A stretch of 64,000 bases of DNA from Millisia brevis NBRC 105863 (GTDB lineage: Bacteria > Actinomycetota > Actinomycetes > Mycobacteriales > Mycobacteriaceae), in NCBI RefSeq assembly GCF_001552615.1, contig NZ_BCRN01000010.1:1-64000 (forward strand), read 5' to 3'. Shown here in pieces: positions 1 through 7,332 of the stretch. The notes beneath the pieces are model-generated. The model searched no databases, was not told where the DNA came from, and saw only the letters and a list, made by a program, of their open reading frames with translations. The translations under genes were made by a program, and so were the position numbers. Every line of letters begins with the position of its first letter. Within the stretch, counting starts at the first letter, position 1.

Positions 1-1
1 C

Positions 2-808
2 CCCGCCGGCAACGGGGTGCCCGCGAACCCGGCGGCCCCGCCCGGGCCGCACCCCGGGCCGTGGCTCCCATCCGGCGCGGGCCCCGTCCCGGCCGTGACG
101 CAGCTGCGACCGGCCACCGTCCCGCCGACGGCGGACCGCCGCCCGCGGTGGGTGATCCCGGCGGTGGTCGCCGCGGTGGTCCTGGTGGTCGCCGCGCTCG
201 GATCGGCGGTATGGGTCACCCGATCGGTGGCCCCGACGCTCGGCATCGTCGCGGGGGCGGACGACACCCCGGCGACCCGGTCGGCCTCCACCCCGCCCGC
301 CTCGTCCGCACCCGCCTCGTCCGCACCCGGGGCCGCCACCACCGAACCCACCTCCACCTCCACCACGGACACGGCCGGGGCGACGACGGCCTACAGCGCC
401 TGGGGGCCGGCCGCCTATATCGCCGAAGCCTTTCCCGGCCTGCTTCCCGCCGAACCGGCCGGCGCCGGCTACCAGGGGCTTCGTTGCGGCCTGGACGACG
501 ACGAGGGCCGGTCGCTGACCTGCCCCGACGACGCCGCCGGCTACGGGGTCAACATCTGGTGCGACCCGCAACTCGGCCGCCGGGTGTACCTGCGGGACAC
601 CACCGGCGTCACCGGTACCCGCGAGGAGACGTGGGCCCGGCCGACCGGCACGGGCAGCGTCTGGTGGACCACCGACGCCATCAGCGGAACCGGGCTGCTG
701 CGGGTCGAGTTCGACGACCCCGACCGGTACTTCTGCGTCCTGGGCGTCGCCGGCGACCACGGCGGTCAGGATGTCTACGACCGTTGGTGGATCGGCGCTC
801 CGATCTGA
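2..808 (+). CDS. Membrane protein with extracytoplasmic sensor-like domain (5' end outside window)
   Basis: The reading frame is open to the left window edge, so the true start may lie outside; a GTG at 17 is the first in-window candidate. Counting from it, a Pro-rich cytoplasmic part is followed by one membrane helix (about residues 46-70), a Thr/Ser/Ala/Pro linker (about 85-125) and an extracytoplasmic domain with four cysteines ending in W-W-I-G-A-P-I. This last domain is clearly paralogous to the C-terminus of the kinase 9 bp downstream (shared AWG..., LLPA..., FDDP..., WW-x-x-A-P-I). The upstream part may be another kinase or a kinase-less receptor; function unknown. Confidence 0.6.
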   Translation, partial: PAGNGVPANPAAPPGPHPGPWLPSGAGPVPAVTQLRPATVPPTADRRPRWVIPAVVAAVVLVVAALGSAVWVTRSVAPTLGIVAGADDTPATRSASTPPASSAPASSAPGAATTEPTSTSTTDTAGATTAYSAWGPAAYIAEAFPGLLPAEPAGAGYQGLRCGLDDDEGRSLTCPDDAAGYGVNIWCDPQLGRRVYLRDTTGVTGTREETWARPTGTGSVWWTTDAISGTGLLRVEFDDPDRYFCVLGVAGDHGGQDVYDRWWIGAPI

Positions 809-817
809 GGCTGGGCG

Positions 818-2599
818 ATGACGATGTATGTGACCCCCGGAACGGTCTTTGCCGGCTACCTGATCGAACGACGGATCGGCTCCGGCGGCATGGGCGCCGT
901 CTACGCGGCCCGGCATCCCCGCTTGCCCCGACTGGTCGCCCTGAAGATCCTCACCGCCGAGGCGGGCGGGACCTCGCGGATGCGGGCCCGCTTCGAGCGG
1001 GAAGCCGACCTGATCGCCCAACTCGACCATCCGAACGTCGTCGATATCTACGACCGGGGGACCGAGGGCGACCATCTGTGGATCACCATGCGGCTGGTCG
1101 ACGGCCTCGACGTCGCGCGGCTCGTGGCGCCCGGGCATCCGATGCGACCGGCGGCGCGGGCGGTGGGAATCGTCGCGCAGGCCGCCGACGGGCTCGACGC
1201 CGCGCACCGCCGCAGGCTGCTGCATCGGGACGTCAAGCCGGCCAATCTGCTGGTCGCGACGGCCGACGACGGATCCGACCAGGTCTTCGTCACAGACTTC
1301 GGCATCGCCCGATCGATCGAGAGCCCCCGGCTGACCTCGACCGGCTCGATCGTCGCCACGCTCGCCTATGCCTCACCCGAGCAGATCGGAGCCGGCCCGA
1401 TCGACCACCGCACCGACGTCTACTCGCTCGGCGCCACGCTCTTCGAGATGCTGATCGGCGAGGCGCCGTTCGCCGGACGACCTCCGCCGGCGGTGCTGAC
1501 CGCCCATCTCAACGAGCCGCCACCGCTGCCGTCGCGGATCGACCCGAGCCTGCCGGTCGGCCTCGACGAGGTGATCGCCACCGCGATGGCGAAGGACCCG
1601 AACCGGCGTTTCGACAGCTGCGCGGCCCTCGCCGCCGCCGCGTGGCGTGCCCTCGAACCCGCCGCCGCGTGGGGCGGCCCCGAACCCGCCGCCGCGTGGG
1701 GCGGCCCCGAAGCCGCGGAAGCGTGGCGCGGCCCGGAAACCGCCGAGGCGTGGCGCGGCCCCGAAACCGCGGGGGCGGCGCCGATTCTTCCGCCGACCGC
1801 GGCGGCGCTGCCGGGCACGCGGATCGCGGACGGCAGCGGTCCGCGGCCGAGCGTTCCGTCCCGCTCGGGGCGCAGGTCACGGGGCCTTCCGCTCGCGGCG
1901 GTGGCGGTGGCGCTCGCCCTGGTCGGGGTGATCGTGACCCTGCTGATCGTCGGACCCCAGCGCGGCGACGGGACCGAGACTCTCGCGACCACCGGCACGC
2001 TCGACCCGACCACCGGGACCGGGAGCACGAGCGCCGGCAGCGCGTCGACCACCGAGACCGGGACCGGCCACACGCCGACCAGCGAGGCGCCGACCACCGA
2101 GACGGCGGCCGCCGGAACCGCGAGCACGACTCCGAGCGCCGGGGCCTCGGTACCTACCGGTTCGCCCTACCCGGCGTGGGGCGCGGCGGGGGAGTTGGTG
2201 GCCATGTTTCCGTACCTGTTGCCGGCAACCCCCGACGATGTCGGCTACCAGAACTCCCGATGCGAGAGCATCGAGGTGCTGAACAACGGTCGGATGCCGG
2301 CGCTGCAATGCACCGGCGACGGGGGGTTGCTCTGGTACGTCTGGTCGTTCCGGCCCGACGATCCGCGCTGGGAACAGACCAGCACGGCGGCCTTCGAGGG
2401 CGCCACCGCCGTCGACGAACCCTGGCAACGCGTCTCCGGCAGCGGCACGCTGCGCATGTCGGACGGCCCCGACAACTCCGGCGCACTGGTGATCTCCTTC
2501 GACGACCCCAACCGCCGGTGGATCCTGATCGACATCACCTCGTGGTACTACGACGGCCGCGGCCTGACCGACCTCTGGTGGGCCGACGCGCCGATCTGA
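818..2599 (+). CDS. Transmembrane serine/threonine protein kinase with C-terminal sensor-like domain
   Basis: 593 aa Hanks-type kinase. The N-terminal catalytic domain (about residues 12-275) has the glycine loop G-S-G-G-M-G (21-26), ATP lysine K43, catalytic loop H-R-D-V-K-P-A-N (136-143) and D-F-G (160-162), so it should be active. A 9-residue repeat array (about 271-320) leads to one membrane helix (about 358-379), a Thr/Ser-rich stalk and an extracytoplasmic domain of about 150 residues. There are no PASTA repeats, which sets it apart from PknB. The ectodomain is paralogous to that of the preceding gene, so the two probably sense related signals; the ligand is unknown. ATG 818 is used; ATG 824 is an alternative. 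Confidence 0.9.
   Translation: MTMYVTPGTVFAGYLIERRIGSGGMGAVYAARHPRLPRLVALKILTAEAGGTSRMRARFEREADLIAQLDHPNVVDIYDRGTEGDHLWITMRLVDGLDVARLVAPGHPMRPAARAVGIVAQAADGLDAAHRRRLLHRDVKPANLLVATADDGSDQVFVTDFGIARSIESPRLTSTGSIVATLAYASPEQIGAGPIDHRTDVYSLGATLFEMLIGEAPFAGRPPPAVLTAHLNEPPPLPSRIDPSLPVGLDEVIATAMAKDPNRRFDSCAALAAAAWRALEPAAAWGGPEPAAAWGGPEAAEAWRGPETAEAWRGPETAGAAPILPPTAAALPGTRIADGSGPRPSVPSRSGRRSRGLPLAAVAVALALVGVIVTLLIVGPQRGDGTETLATTGTLDPTTGTGSTSAGSASTTETGTGHTPTSEAPTTETAAAGTASTTPSAGASVPTGSPYPAWGAAGELVAMFPYLLPATPDDVGYQNSRCESIEVLNNGRMPALQCTGDGGLLWYVWSFRPDDPRWEQTSTAAFEGATAVDEPWQRVSGSGTLRMSDGPDNSGALVISFDDPNRRWILIDITSWYYDGRGLTDLWWADAPI
1628..1777 (+). repeat. 27-nt in-frame tandem repeat in the kinase juxtamembrane linker
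   Basis: Four 27-nt units start at 1655, 1682, 1709 and 1736; a degenerate unit precedes them (1628-1654) and a partial one follows. They encode 9-residue units of the form E-P-A-A-A-W-G-G-P, drifting to E-T-A-E-A-W-R-G-P. The first two full units are identical over 27 nt, which suggests recent slippage or duplication. The repeat lies between catalytic domain and membrane helix. Confidence 0.85.
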
Positions 2600-2713
2600 G
2601 CGCCCCGTCCGGCATCAGCGTCCGGCGCTATCAGCGGACTGTCATCGGGTTGTCACCACGCGATCGCATTCTTTGTTCAGCGAAGAGCTGAACCACAGAC
2701 GAAGGAGATCGTG

Positions 2714-3130
2714 ATGAGCACCGTCCGAATCGCACTGCGCACCCTCACCGTCGCGGTGGTCGGAATCGCCACCGCCGCGGTCCTGGTGATGACCGGAGTC
2801 GGCGCAGGCGTCGCGTCGGCCGCCCAGGGCAAGGACGTGCGGATCGAATTCGCTCCGGGCGAAAGCGGCTCGTCGTTCACCGGTGACATCGTGCGGGGTG
2901 ACTACGACCACTACCACCTCGACGCGGTGGCCGGTCAGACCATGAGCGTCGGGCTGGTGTCGATCGAGAACAACGCCGTCTTCGCCATCTACACGCCCAG
3001 CGGATACCCGCTGGTCCTCGAGGAGGTCGACCGCAGCGTCGTGCTGCCGGAGACCGGGGACTACGTGCTCGAGATCAGCTCGGTCCGCGGCAACGCCGGG
3101 TACGACGGCTACGTGTGGATCGGCTGGTAG
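2714..3130 (+). CDS. Small secreted protein with PPC-like beta-domain
   Basis: 138 aa. A typical Sec signal peptide (charged n-region, hydrophobic core about residues 8-27, A-S-A-A cleavage region about 30-36) precedes a compact domain of about 100 residues. Its pattern (D-x-D-H-Y-H-L-D-A-V-A-G-Q-T, then beta strands closed by G-D-Y-V-L-E-I) resembles bacterial pre-peptidase C-terminal-like beta-sandwiches and lysozyme-inhibitor-like folds. ATG 2714 is preferred over GTG 2711 because the GAAGGAG site (2701-2707) then has a 6-nt spacing. Probably exported to the envelope; exact role unknown. Confidence 0.6.
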   Translation: MSTVRIALRTLTVAVVGIATAAVLVMTGVGAGVASAAQGKDVRIEFAPGESGSSFTGDIVRGDYDHYHLDAVAGQTMSVGLVSIENNAVFAIYTPSGYPLVLEEVDRSVVLPETGDYVLEISSVRGNAGYDGYVWIGW

Positions 3131-3376
3131 ACCGCTCGACCGGTGTCGAGTCTCCGGGGGGAGGGATCGGCAACGTCGCCGATGGGTTGTGGCCGAGAGG
3201 ATCTGCGCAGGGGGCAGATTCACTCGGCCACAGCCGCGTTCCCCGGAAGTACCGTGACTCGACCAACCGGGTCTCGACCATGGCTCACCCGCACGGCGTC
3301 ACCCCGGCGAGGGGTGGTCGCATATGTGGAGGGTGGGCCGTCGACTCGTATCGGGTCGACTACCGAATCAACGAAA

Positions 3377-3402
3377 GTCGGGAGCGCCTCTGCGCCCCCG
3401 AC
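3377..3402 (-). terminator. Hairpin terminator downstream of DUF3073 gene
   Basis: Inverted repeat GTCGGG (3377-3382) / CCCGAC (3397-3402) with an inner GCG/CGC pair, one A/C mismatch and a 6-nt loop. It lies just beyond the stop of the minus-strand gene at 3425. No long U-tract, as is common for actinobacterial terminators. Confidence 0.5.
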
Positions 3403-3424
3403 CTTCATCAGAAGTGTGGTGGAT

Positions 3425-3619
3425 CTACTGCCACTTCTCGTACTCGTAGTCGTAGTCGTCATCCGACGGCTCCGAGCGGCCGGTGGGCACGTCTCGACCC
3501 CGGGGCTCTTCACCGCCCGACAACTCGCGTTGGAGGCTCTCGAAATCTGTGGTCGGGGAGCTGTACTTGAGCTCACGTGCCACTTTGGTCTGCTTTGCCT
3601 TAGCCCGGCCGCGGCCCAT
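3425..3619 (-). CDS. DUF3073 family small protein
   Basis: 64 aa, starting M-G-R-G-R-A-K-A-K-Q-T-K-V-A-R-E-L-K-Y, the hallmark N-terminus of the actinobacterial DUF3073 family. The C-terminus is acidic and Tyr-rich (D-D-D-Y-D-Y-E-Y-E). The reading frame extends further upstream, but the family start fits ATG 3619, preceded by a GAGGGGG site. The corresponding M. tuberculosis gene (Rv0810c) sits in the same order beside the YgfZ and PabC genes. The basic N-terminus suggests nucleic-acid contact, but the function is not established. Confidence 0.88.
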   Translation of the reverse strand: MGRGRAKAKQTKVARELKYSSPTTDFESLQRELSGGEEPRGRDVPTGRSEPSDDDYDYEYEKWQ

Positions 3620-3790
3620 GGCTAACCCCCTCGCGCGAGCGGGGCGGCCTGGGAGTTTTGGCGGCCCCGTCATAGTTTTGAGTATCTTCCTGCCGACCAC
3701 TCTAGCGTGCCCGGGGAGCAAGTGCCGCAGCGATCGCGCGTGGCGAAGTGCGGCCGCGCGTGTCGACAGGAGAAATGGTCCCGCCGGAGG

Positions 3791-4969
3791 TCACCGCCCC
3801 CGCAACCGCGAGACCGCTTCGCGGCCCGCCCGCACCCAATCGGTGGGTGCGGAATCGGGGTCGATCGAGATCGCGGTGCCCGAGGCGACCAACGGGGTGT
3901 CGACCGGGACCGCGCGCTTGAGCAGCGCGAGCGCGATCGGACCGAGCTCGTGGTGGTCGACCACCGTTCCGAGGGAACCGACCCGGCGCCCCTCGGCGGT
4001 GAGCACGTCGGTGCCCCGCTCGGGACGCAGGTCGGCGGACCCGTCGATGTGCACCAGGAACAGATGCCGGGGGGGACTGCCGAGATTGTGCACCCGCGCC
4101 ACGGTCTCCTGGCCGCGATAGCAGCCCTTGTCGAGGTGTACCGCACCCCGGGCGGCGATATCTCCGATCCAGTCGACCTCGTGCGGAATGGTGCGCTCGT
4201 CGGTGTCGACGCCCAGGCGTGCGCGCCCGGCCGCGACCCGCAGCGCCTCCCAGGCCCAGCTGCCCGCCGGCGCCGCACCCGCCGCGACGAGGCGATCGCG
4301 CATCCGTGCGACCCCGTCGGCCGGCACCAGCAGATCGAACGCCGCCGTTGGCGCTTCGCCCAGCACCGGTTCGCCGAGCGGGATCAGCGGGGGCATGGCG
4401 CGCACGACGACGTCCCCGGCGACCTCGGCGGCGTAGAGCCGGCTCGGCGCGGGCAGATCGGCGGCGGTCAGCACCGCGGCGGCGTTCGGCCCGAGGACCG
4501 ACAGCACCGCCCAGCGCTCGCGGGCGTCCTCGACCCGCACGTCGGACCAGAAGACCATCTTGCTCAGATAGGCCAGCAGATCGGCGCCGCGATCGGGCTC
4601 GGTGTCGATGATCGTGGTGGGGGTGTCGTCGATCACGACGTCCGACATCACGAAGTGGTGTTCGACACGGCCGTTGATGTCGAGGATCAGATTCTCGGCG
4701 GACTCGCCCGACGGCAGCTGCGAGATGTGCTGGGTGGTGATCGAATGCAGCCAACTCAGGCGCTCGGATCCGGTCAAAACCAGCACGAATCGATGGGAGC
4801 GGTCGACGACGACCGCCGCCCGTTCGGCGGCGCGTTGCTCCCCGAGGGGATCGCCGTAGTGCCAGGGAATCGCCGCGTCCGGACCGGAATCCGGTCCGGG
4901 GAAGATCGCTTTCGGCGCAGTGCGAAGCGACTCGCGGTCGTGGGGGTGCGCGGGTTTGTCGCCGACCAT
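3791..4969 (-). CDS. ygfZ: YgfZ/GcvT-like folate-binding protein
   Basis: 392 aa protein of the YgfZ (COG0354) family, tetrahydrofolate-dependent factors that help maintain or repair some Fe-S enzymes. The diagnostic K-G-C-Y-x-G-Q-E motif is at residues 281-288 and contains the conserved cysteine. The GcvT-type N-terminal fold is recognisable (S-H-R, L-H-S-I-T-T-Q, D-x-x-G-R-V). The gene is divergent from pabC, a folate-biosynthesis gene, over only 26 bp; the two ATGs face back-to-back leaderless promoters. Corresponds to Rv0811c by order. Confidence 0.9.
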   Translation of the reverse strand: MVGDKPAHPHDRESLRTAPKAIFPGPDSGPDAAIPWHYGDPLGEQRAAERAAVVVDRSHRFVLVLTGSERLSWLHSITTQHISQLPSGESAENLILDINGRVEHHFVMSDVVIDDTPTTIIDTEPDRGADLLAYLSKMVFWSDVRVEDARERWAVLSVLGPNAAAVLTAADLPAPSRLYAAEVAGDVVVRAMPPLIPLGEPVLGEAPTAAFDLLVPADGVARMRDRLVAAGAAPAGSWAWEALRVAAGRARLGVDTDERTIPHEVDWIGDIAARGAVHLDKGCYRGQETVARVHNLGSPPRHLFLVHIDGSADLRPERGTDVLTAEGRRVGSLGTVVDHHELGPIALALLKRAVPVDTPLVASGTAISIDPDSAPTDWVRAGREAVSRLRGR

Positions 4970-4975
4970 GCGTCC

Positions 4976-4989
4976 AGTCTAGTTAGGCT
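4976..4989. promoter_or_regulatory. Back-to-back divergent leaderless promoters (ygfZ / pabC)
   Basis: The minus-strand -10 TAGACT (4976-4981) sits 6 nt before ygfZ ATG 4969. The plus-strand -10 TAGGCT (4984-4989) sits 6 nt before pabC ATG 4996. Only 2 bp separate the hexamers. Neither gene has room for a ribosome-binding site, so both mRNAs should start at the AUG. Confidence 0.65.
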
Positions 4990-4995
4990 TCTGCC

Positions 4996-5940
4996 ATGGC
5001 TACGCAGGTTGTTGTGACTCTCGATGGCACAGTCCACGACGGAAGCGAGCCGCTGCTGCACGCCGACGATCTGTCGGTGGTTCGGGGGGATGGAGTTTTC
5101 GAAACTGTTCTCGTCCGGGACGGCAGGGCGGTCCTGCTCGACAAACATCTCGATCGCCTCGCGATCTCGGCGGGGATGCTCGACCTACCGGAGCCGGATC
5201 GGTCCGCCTGGGAGGCGGCGGTCGAGATCGGTGTGACCCGCTGGGTGTCGACCGCACCCAAGCCCGTGCCGCCGGCGCACGCCGATGCGATGATGCGGTT
5301 GGTCTACACCCGCGGGCGCGAGGGTGGGGGCCCGCCGACCTGCTTCGTCAGCATCGCCGAGGTACCCGATCGGGTGACCGCGGTGCGCAACGACGGGGTC
5401 GTCGTGGTCACCCTCGGACGCGGGTACTCCGCGGATTTCGCCCCCGAGGCCCCCTGGCAGCTCTACGGCGCCAAGACGCTGTCCTACGCGACCAATATGG
5501 CGGCGCTGCGCTATGCGCGCAGCCGCGAGGCCGACGACGCGATCTTCCTGAGCAGCGAACGCTACGTGCTCGAGGGGCCGCGCTCGACGGTGATCGTGGT
5601 CAACGACGACGAGCTGCACACCCCGCCGGTGGAGCAGGGCATCCTGCGCGGCACCACCCAGGCGGCGCTGTTCGAGGTCGCCCCGAAGAAGGGGTTCCGC
5701 TGCTTCGAAACGCCGCTGCGCCCGGCGGACCTGCTGACCGCCGATGCGGTCTGGTTGGTCTCGTCGATCACCCTGGCGGCCCACGTCCGCGAACTCGACG
5801 GGCTGCCGCTGCGCCCCCGCCGGCGCGGTGAGGAGATCCCGGCGTTGATCGACCTCGCGATCGCCCCGGAGGGGCCCAGCGCACCCGCACCGCCGCGCCC
5901 GCGGTCCTATCCGCGCGATCGCGGCCGCTGGCGCCGCTGA
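4996..5940 (+). CDS. pabC: Aminodeoxychorismate lyase / class IV aminotransferase
   Basis: 314 aa fold-type IV PLP enzyme. Markers: N-terminal G-D-G-V-F-E-T, PLP lysine K160 in G-A-K-T-L-S-Y-A-T-N, and the distal G-I-L-R-G-T-T / L-T-A-D-A-V-W-L-V-S-S segments. The best fit is 4-amino-4-deoxychorismate lyase (p-aminobenzoate for folate), consistent with its YgfZ neighbour and the order of M. tuberculosis Rv0812. A D-amino-acid or branched-chain transaminase role cannot be excluded. The last 20 residues are Pro/Arg-rich and probably disordered. Start ATG 4996 follows a leaderless -10. Confidence 0.82.
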   Translation: MATQVVVTLDGTVHDGSEPLLHADDLSVVRGDGVFETVLVRDGRAVLLDKHLDRLAISAGMLDLPEPDRSAWEAAVEIGVTRWVSTAPKPVPPAHADAMMRLVYTRGREGGGPPTCFVSIAEVPDRVTAVRNDGVVVVTLGRGYSADFAPEAPWQLYGAKTLSYATNMAALRYARSREADDAIFLSSERYVLEGPRSTVIVVNDDELHTPPVEQGILRGTTQAALFEVAPKKGFRCFETPLRPADLLTADAVWLVSSITLAAHVRELDGLPLRPRRRGEEIPALIDLAIAPEGPSAPAPPRPRSYPRDRGRWRR

Positions 5941-6022
5941 GGGTCCCCGTTGGACCGCTGCGCAGCGTCGTACCTGGTCACAGCCGCTTTCCGGCGGTAC
6001 GCGATCAGCGAAATTTAATCGC

Positions 6023-6052
6023 TTGCGGCCCTGGTTCGCCGCGGCGTACGTT
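6023..6052 (+). promoter_or_regulatory. Housekeeping-type promoter of the orphan small-ORF RNA
   Basis: TTGCGG (6023-6028), an 18-bp spacer and TACGTT (6047-6052) precede the strong ribosome-binding site and mini-ORF at 6064-6123. No other plus-strand gene lies downstream before 9800. Confidence 0.45.
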
Positions 6053-6084
6053 CGGAGGTACACAAGGAAGGAGGTGGTCCGACA

Positions 6085-6123
6085 GTGATTGACATACGGA
6101 CATGTGAGGTGGCTGTCCGCTAG
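6085..6123 (+). CDS. Candidate 12-residue small ORF in a structured RNA
   Basis: GTG-initiated 12-codon frame (M-I-D-I-R-T-C-E-V-A-V-R, stop TAG). A purine-rich site (6064-6074) merging into GGAGGTG (6071-6077) lies 7 nt before the start, an almost perfect anti-SD match and much stronger than most in this window. The ORF overlaps two mutually exclusive stems: CGGACA (6097-6102) with TGTCCG (6114-6119), or GGTGGCTG (6108-6115) with CAGCCACC (6180-6187). A long GC-rich hairpin follows. The layout resembles a leader-peptide attenuator, but the next gene is convergent, so it may be a stand-alone dual-function RNA. Confidence 0.45.
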   Translation: MIDIRTCEVAVR

Positions 6124-6187
6124 CCGCTAACGCTGCAGTCGGGTATCACCCGTCGCGCGAGCGGCGAGCGAATACCAGGCAGCCACC

Positions 6188-6258
6188 CGACCCCCGAGCC
6201 GCCGGTCCGTCCGACCGGCACGTGTATCCCCCCACGGATGCGCAGGGCTCGGGGGTCG
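6188..6258. terminator. Long nested hairpin closing the orphan RNA
   Basis: Perfect 13-bp stem CGACCCCCGAGCC (6188-6200) / GGCTCGGGGGTCG (6246-6258) enclosing a perfect 7-bp hairpin GCCGGTC (6201-6207) / GACCGGC (6213-6219). It lies between the small ORF and the convergent nitrobindin-like gene (stop 6328). The rest of the 5941-6327 interval holds no other gene I can support. Confidence 0.6.
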
Positions 6259-6327
6259 TTCCGTTTCCGGGCGCCCGTTGCCGGCACGAGGTCACCCGAG
6301 GTGCGAGGGTCGGCAGGGTACCGAGAT

Positions 6328-7062
6328 TCAGCCGATGTAGCGGCTCAGCCGCGCCGACATGCGCGGCTCGAGGGCGCCGTCGGCGGTGATCCGCTCCTCG
6401 ACGTAGGCGAGGTCGCCCCCGTCGACGATGCCGTAGAGCCGCTTCGCGCCGCCCACGACGTCCGAGGAGGTGCTGCGGATGACCACGTCGGTGGCGATCT
6501 CCCACGACGACGCGGTGAGCGCGGCGCCGTAGTAGAGCTCGACGACGCCGGAGGTATGCGTCAACAACAGCTCGAGGACCTCGTCCGAGGTCGTCCCGTC
6601 GCCATTGGGCTCGCCCCCGGCCACCCGCCAGAAGCCGCTCTCGCGCTGATCCGGACCGAGGTACTCGCCCTCGGGGGTCAGCCGCCAGGCGACCGACTCC
6701 CACACCAGATACGGACCGCCGTTGTGGGCGACGATGATCTGCTGCCCGAAGCGGTACTCGCCGGTGCTGGGATCGCGGCCCTCGCCGACACCGCGCCAGA
6801 CACCGACCATCGGCAGCAGGGCGAGCAGATCGTGATTGAGGTTCGCGCCCTCGCGCAGATTCGCGGTATCGGCCGGGATCGGCAGGTCCGGCAACGACGG
6901 GACGTTGAGCGTCCCGGTCACCGCGGCCCGTTCGGCGGCCGCGGCGATCGCGTCATTGCCGCCGAGCTGCGGAACGCCGGCGGAGCCGTCATCGGACGGC
7001 ACCGCGATGTCCTCGGGCGAGGCGTCGGAGCTGGTCTGCTCGTTCCGGGGGCCGTCGGTCAC
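6328..7062 (-). CDS. Nitrobindin-like (FABP/UPF0678 family) protein lacking the haem-ligand histidine
   Basis: 244 aa from GTG 7062. The nitrobindin/FABP-like beta-barrel signature G-V-W-R-G-V-G-E-G is present, followed by the barrel (F-G-Q-Q-I-I-V, Y-L-V-W-E-S). Haem-binding nitrobindins use a histidine near the C-terminus; the last 60 residues here contain none, matching the ferric-nitrobindin-like subgroup (Rv0813c type). It may bind a different hydrophobic ligand. The N-terminal 60 residues are low-complexity. GTG 7062 is preferred over an upstream GTG at 7107 because it overlaps (GTGA) the stop of the preceding 32-residue membrane protein, implying translational coupling. Confidence 0.82.
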   Translation of the reverse strand: MTDGPRNEQTSSDASPEDIAVPSDDGSAGVPQLGGNDAIAAAAERAAVTGTLNVPSLPDLPIPADTANLREGANLNHDLLALLPMVGVWRGVGEGRDPSTGEYRFGQQIIVAHNGGPYLVWESVAWRLTPEGEYLGPDQRESGFWRVAGGEPNGDGTTSDEVLELLLTHTSGVVELYYGAALTASSWEIATDVVIRSTSSDVVGGAKRLYGIVDGGDLAYVEERITADGALEPRMSARLSRYIG

Positions 7063-7157
7063 GATTCGTCGGTGACCAAGCGGTAGACCACGTAGAACGT
7101 GAACCACAACACCAAGACGGTCGCGAGACCCAACAGAATTTCGAATATGAGAACCAC
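7059..7157 (-). CDS. 32-residue single-span membrane protein coupled to nitrobindin-like gene
   Basis: GTG-initiated frame reading [16 protein letters not shown] then [16 protein letters not shown]. It is almost entirely one hydrophobic helix with a short charged C-terminal tail. Its stop overlaps the start of the nitrobindin-like gene (GTGA, 7059-7062). A TAGACT -10 lies exactly 6 nt before the GTG, so the transcript should be leaderless. Too short for most gene callers. Function unknown; the coupling suggests a membrane partner or anchor. Confidence 0.65.
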   Translation of the reverse strand: MVLIFEILLGLATVLVLWFTFYVVYRLVTDES

Positions 7158-7163
7158 AGCGGG

Positions 7164-7169
7164 AGTCTA
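7164..7169 (-). promoter_or_regulatory. Leaderless -10 element of the small membrane protein / nitrobindin-like operon
   Basis: TAGACT on the minus strand with a 6-nt gap to GTG 7157. A TTCACA about 15 bp further upstream is a weak -35 candidate. Confidence 0.5.
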
Positions 7170-7278
7170 TCGCGTGTACGACCGTGTGAAGTAGCGCGTC
7201 GGCAACCTCACCATCGCGGTTCTGCGATCGGTGTCCCTCGGGCTCGACCGCACCCGTGCCGCCGGGCCCCGGAGACGA

Positions 7279-7309
7279 CCGTGGGCCCGCCGAATCGGCG
7301 GGCCCACGG
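7279..7309 (-). terminator. Perfect 14-bp hairpin terminator after sseC
   Basis: Stem 7279-7292 / 7296-7309 with a 3-nt AAT loop, about 25 nt past the stop of the DUF1416 gene and before the promoter of the next minus-strand operon. It separates the two operons. Confidence 0.75.
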
Positions 7310-7332
7310 GGTGAGGCATGAAGAGCAGCAGG

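Noticed and set aside
1655-1777. Repeat as mobile or CRISPR element
   Set aside because: Units are in frame, 27 nt long, and encode a protein linker.
3143-3625. 160-codon plus-strand frame before ygfZ
   Set aside because: No family resemblance or ribosome site; antisense to the DUF3073 gene and its terminator.
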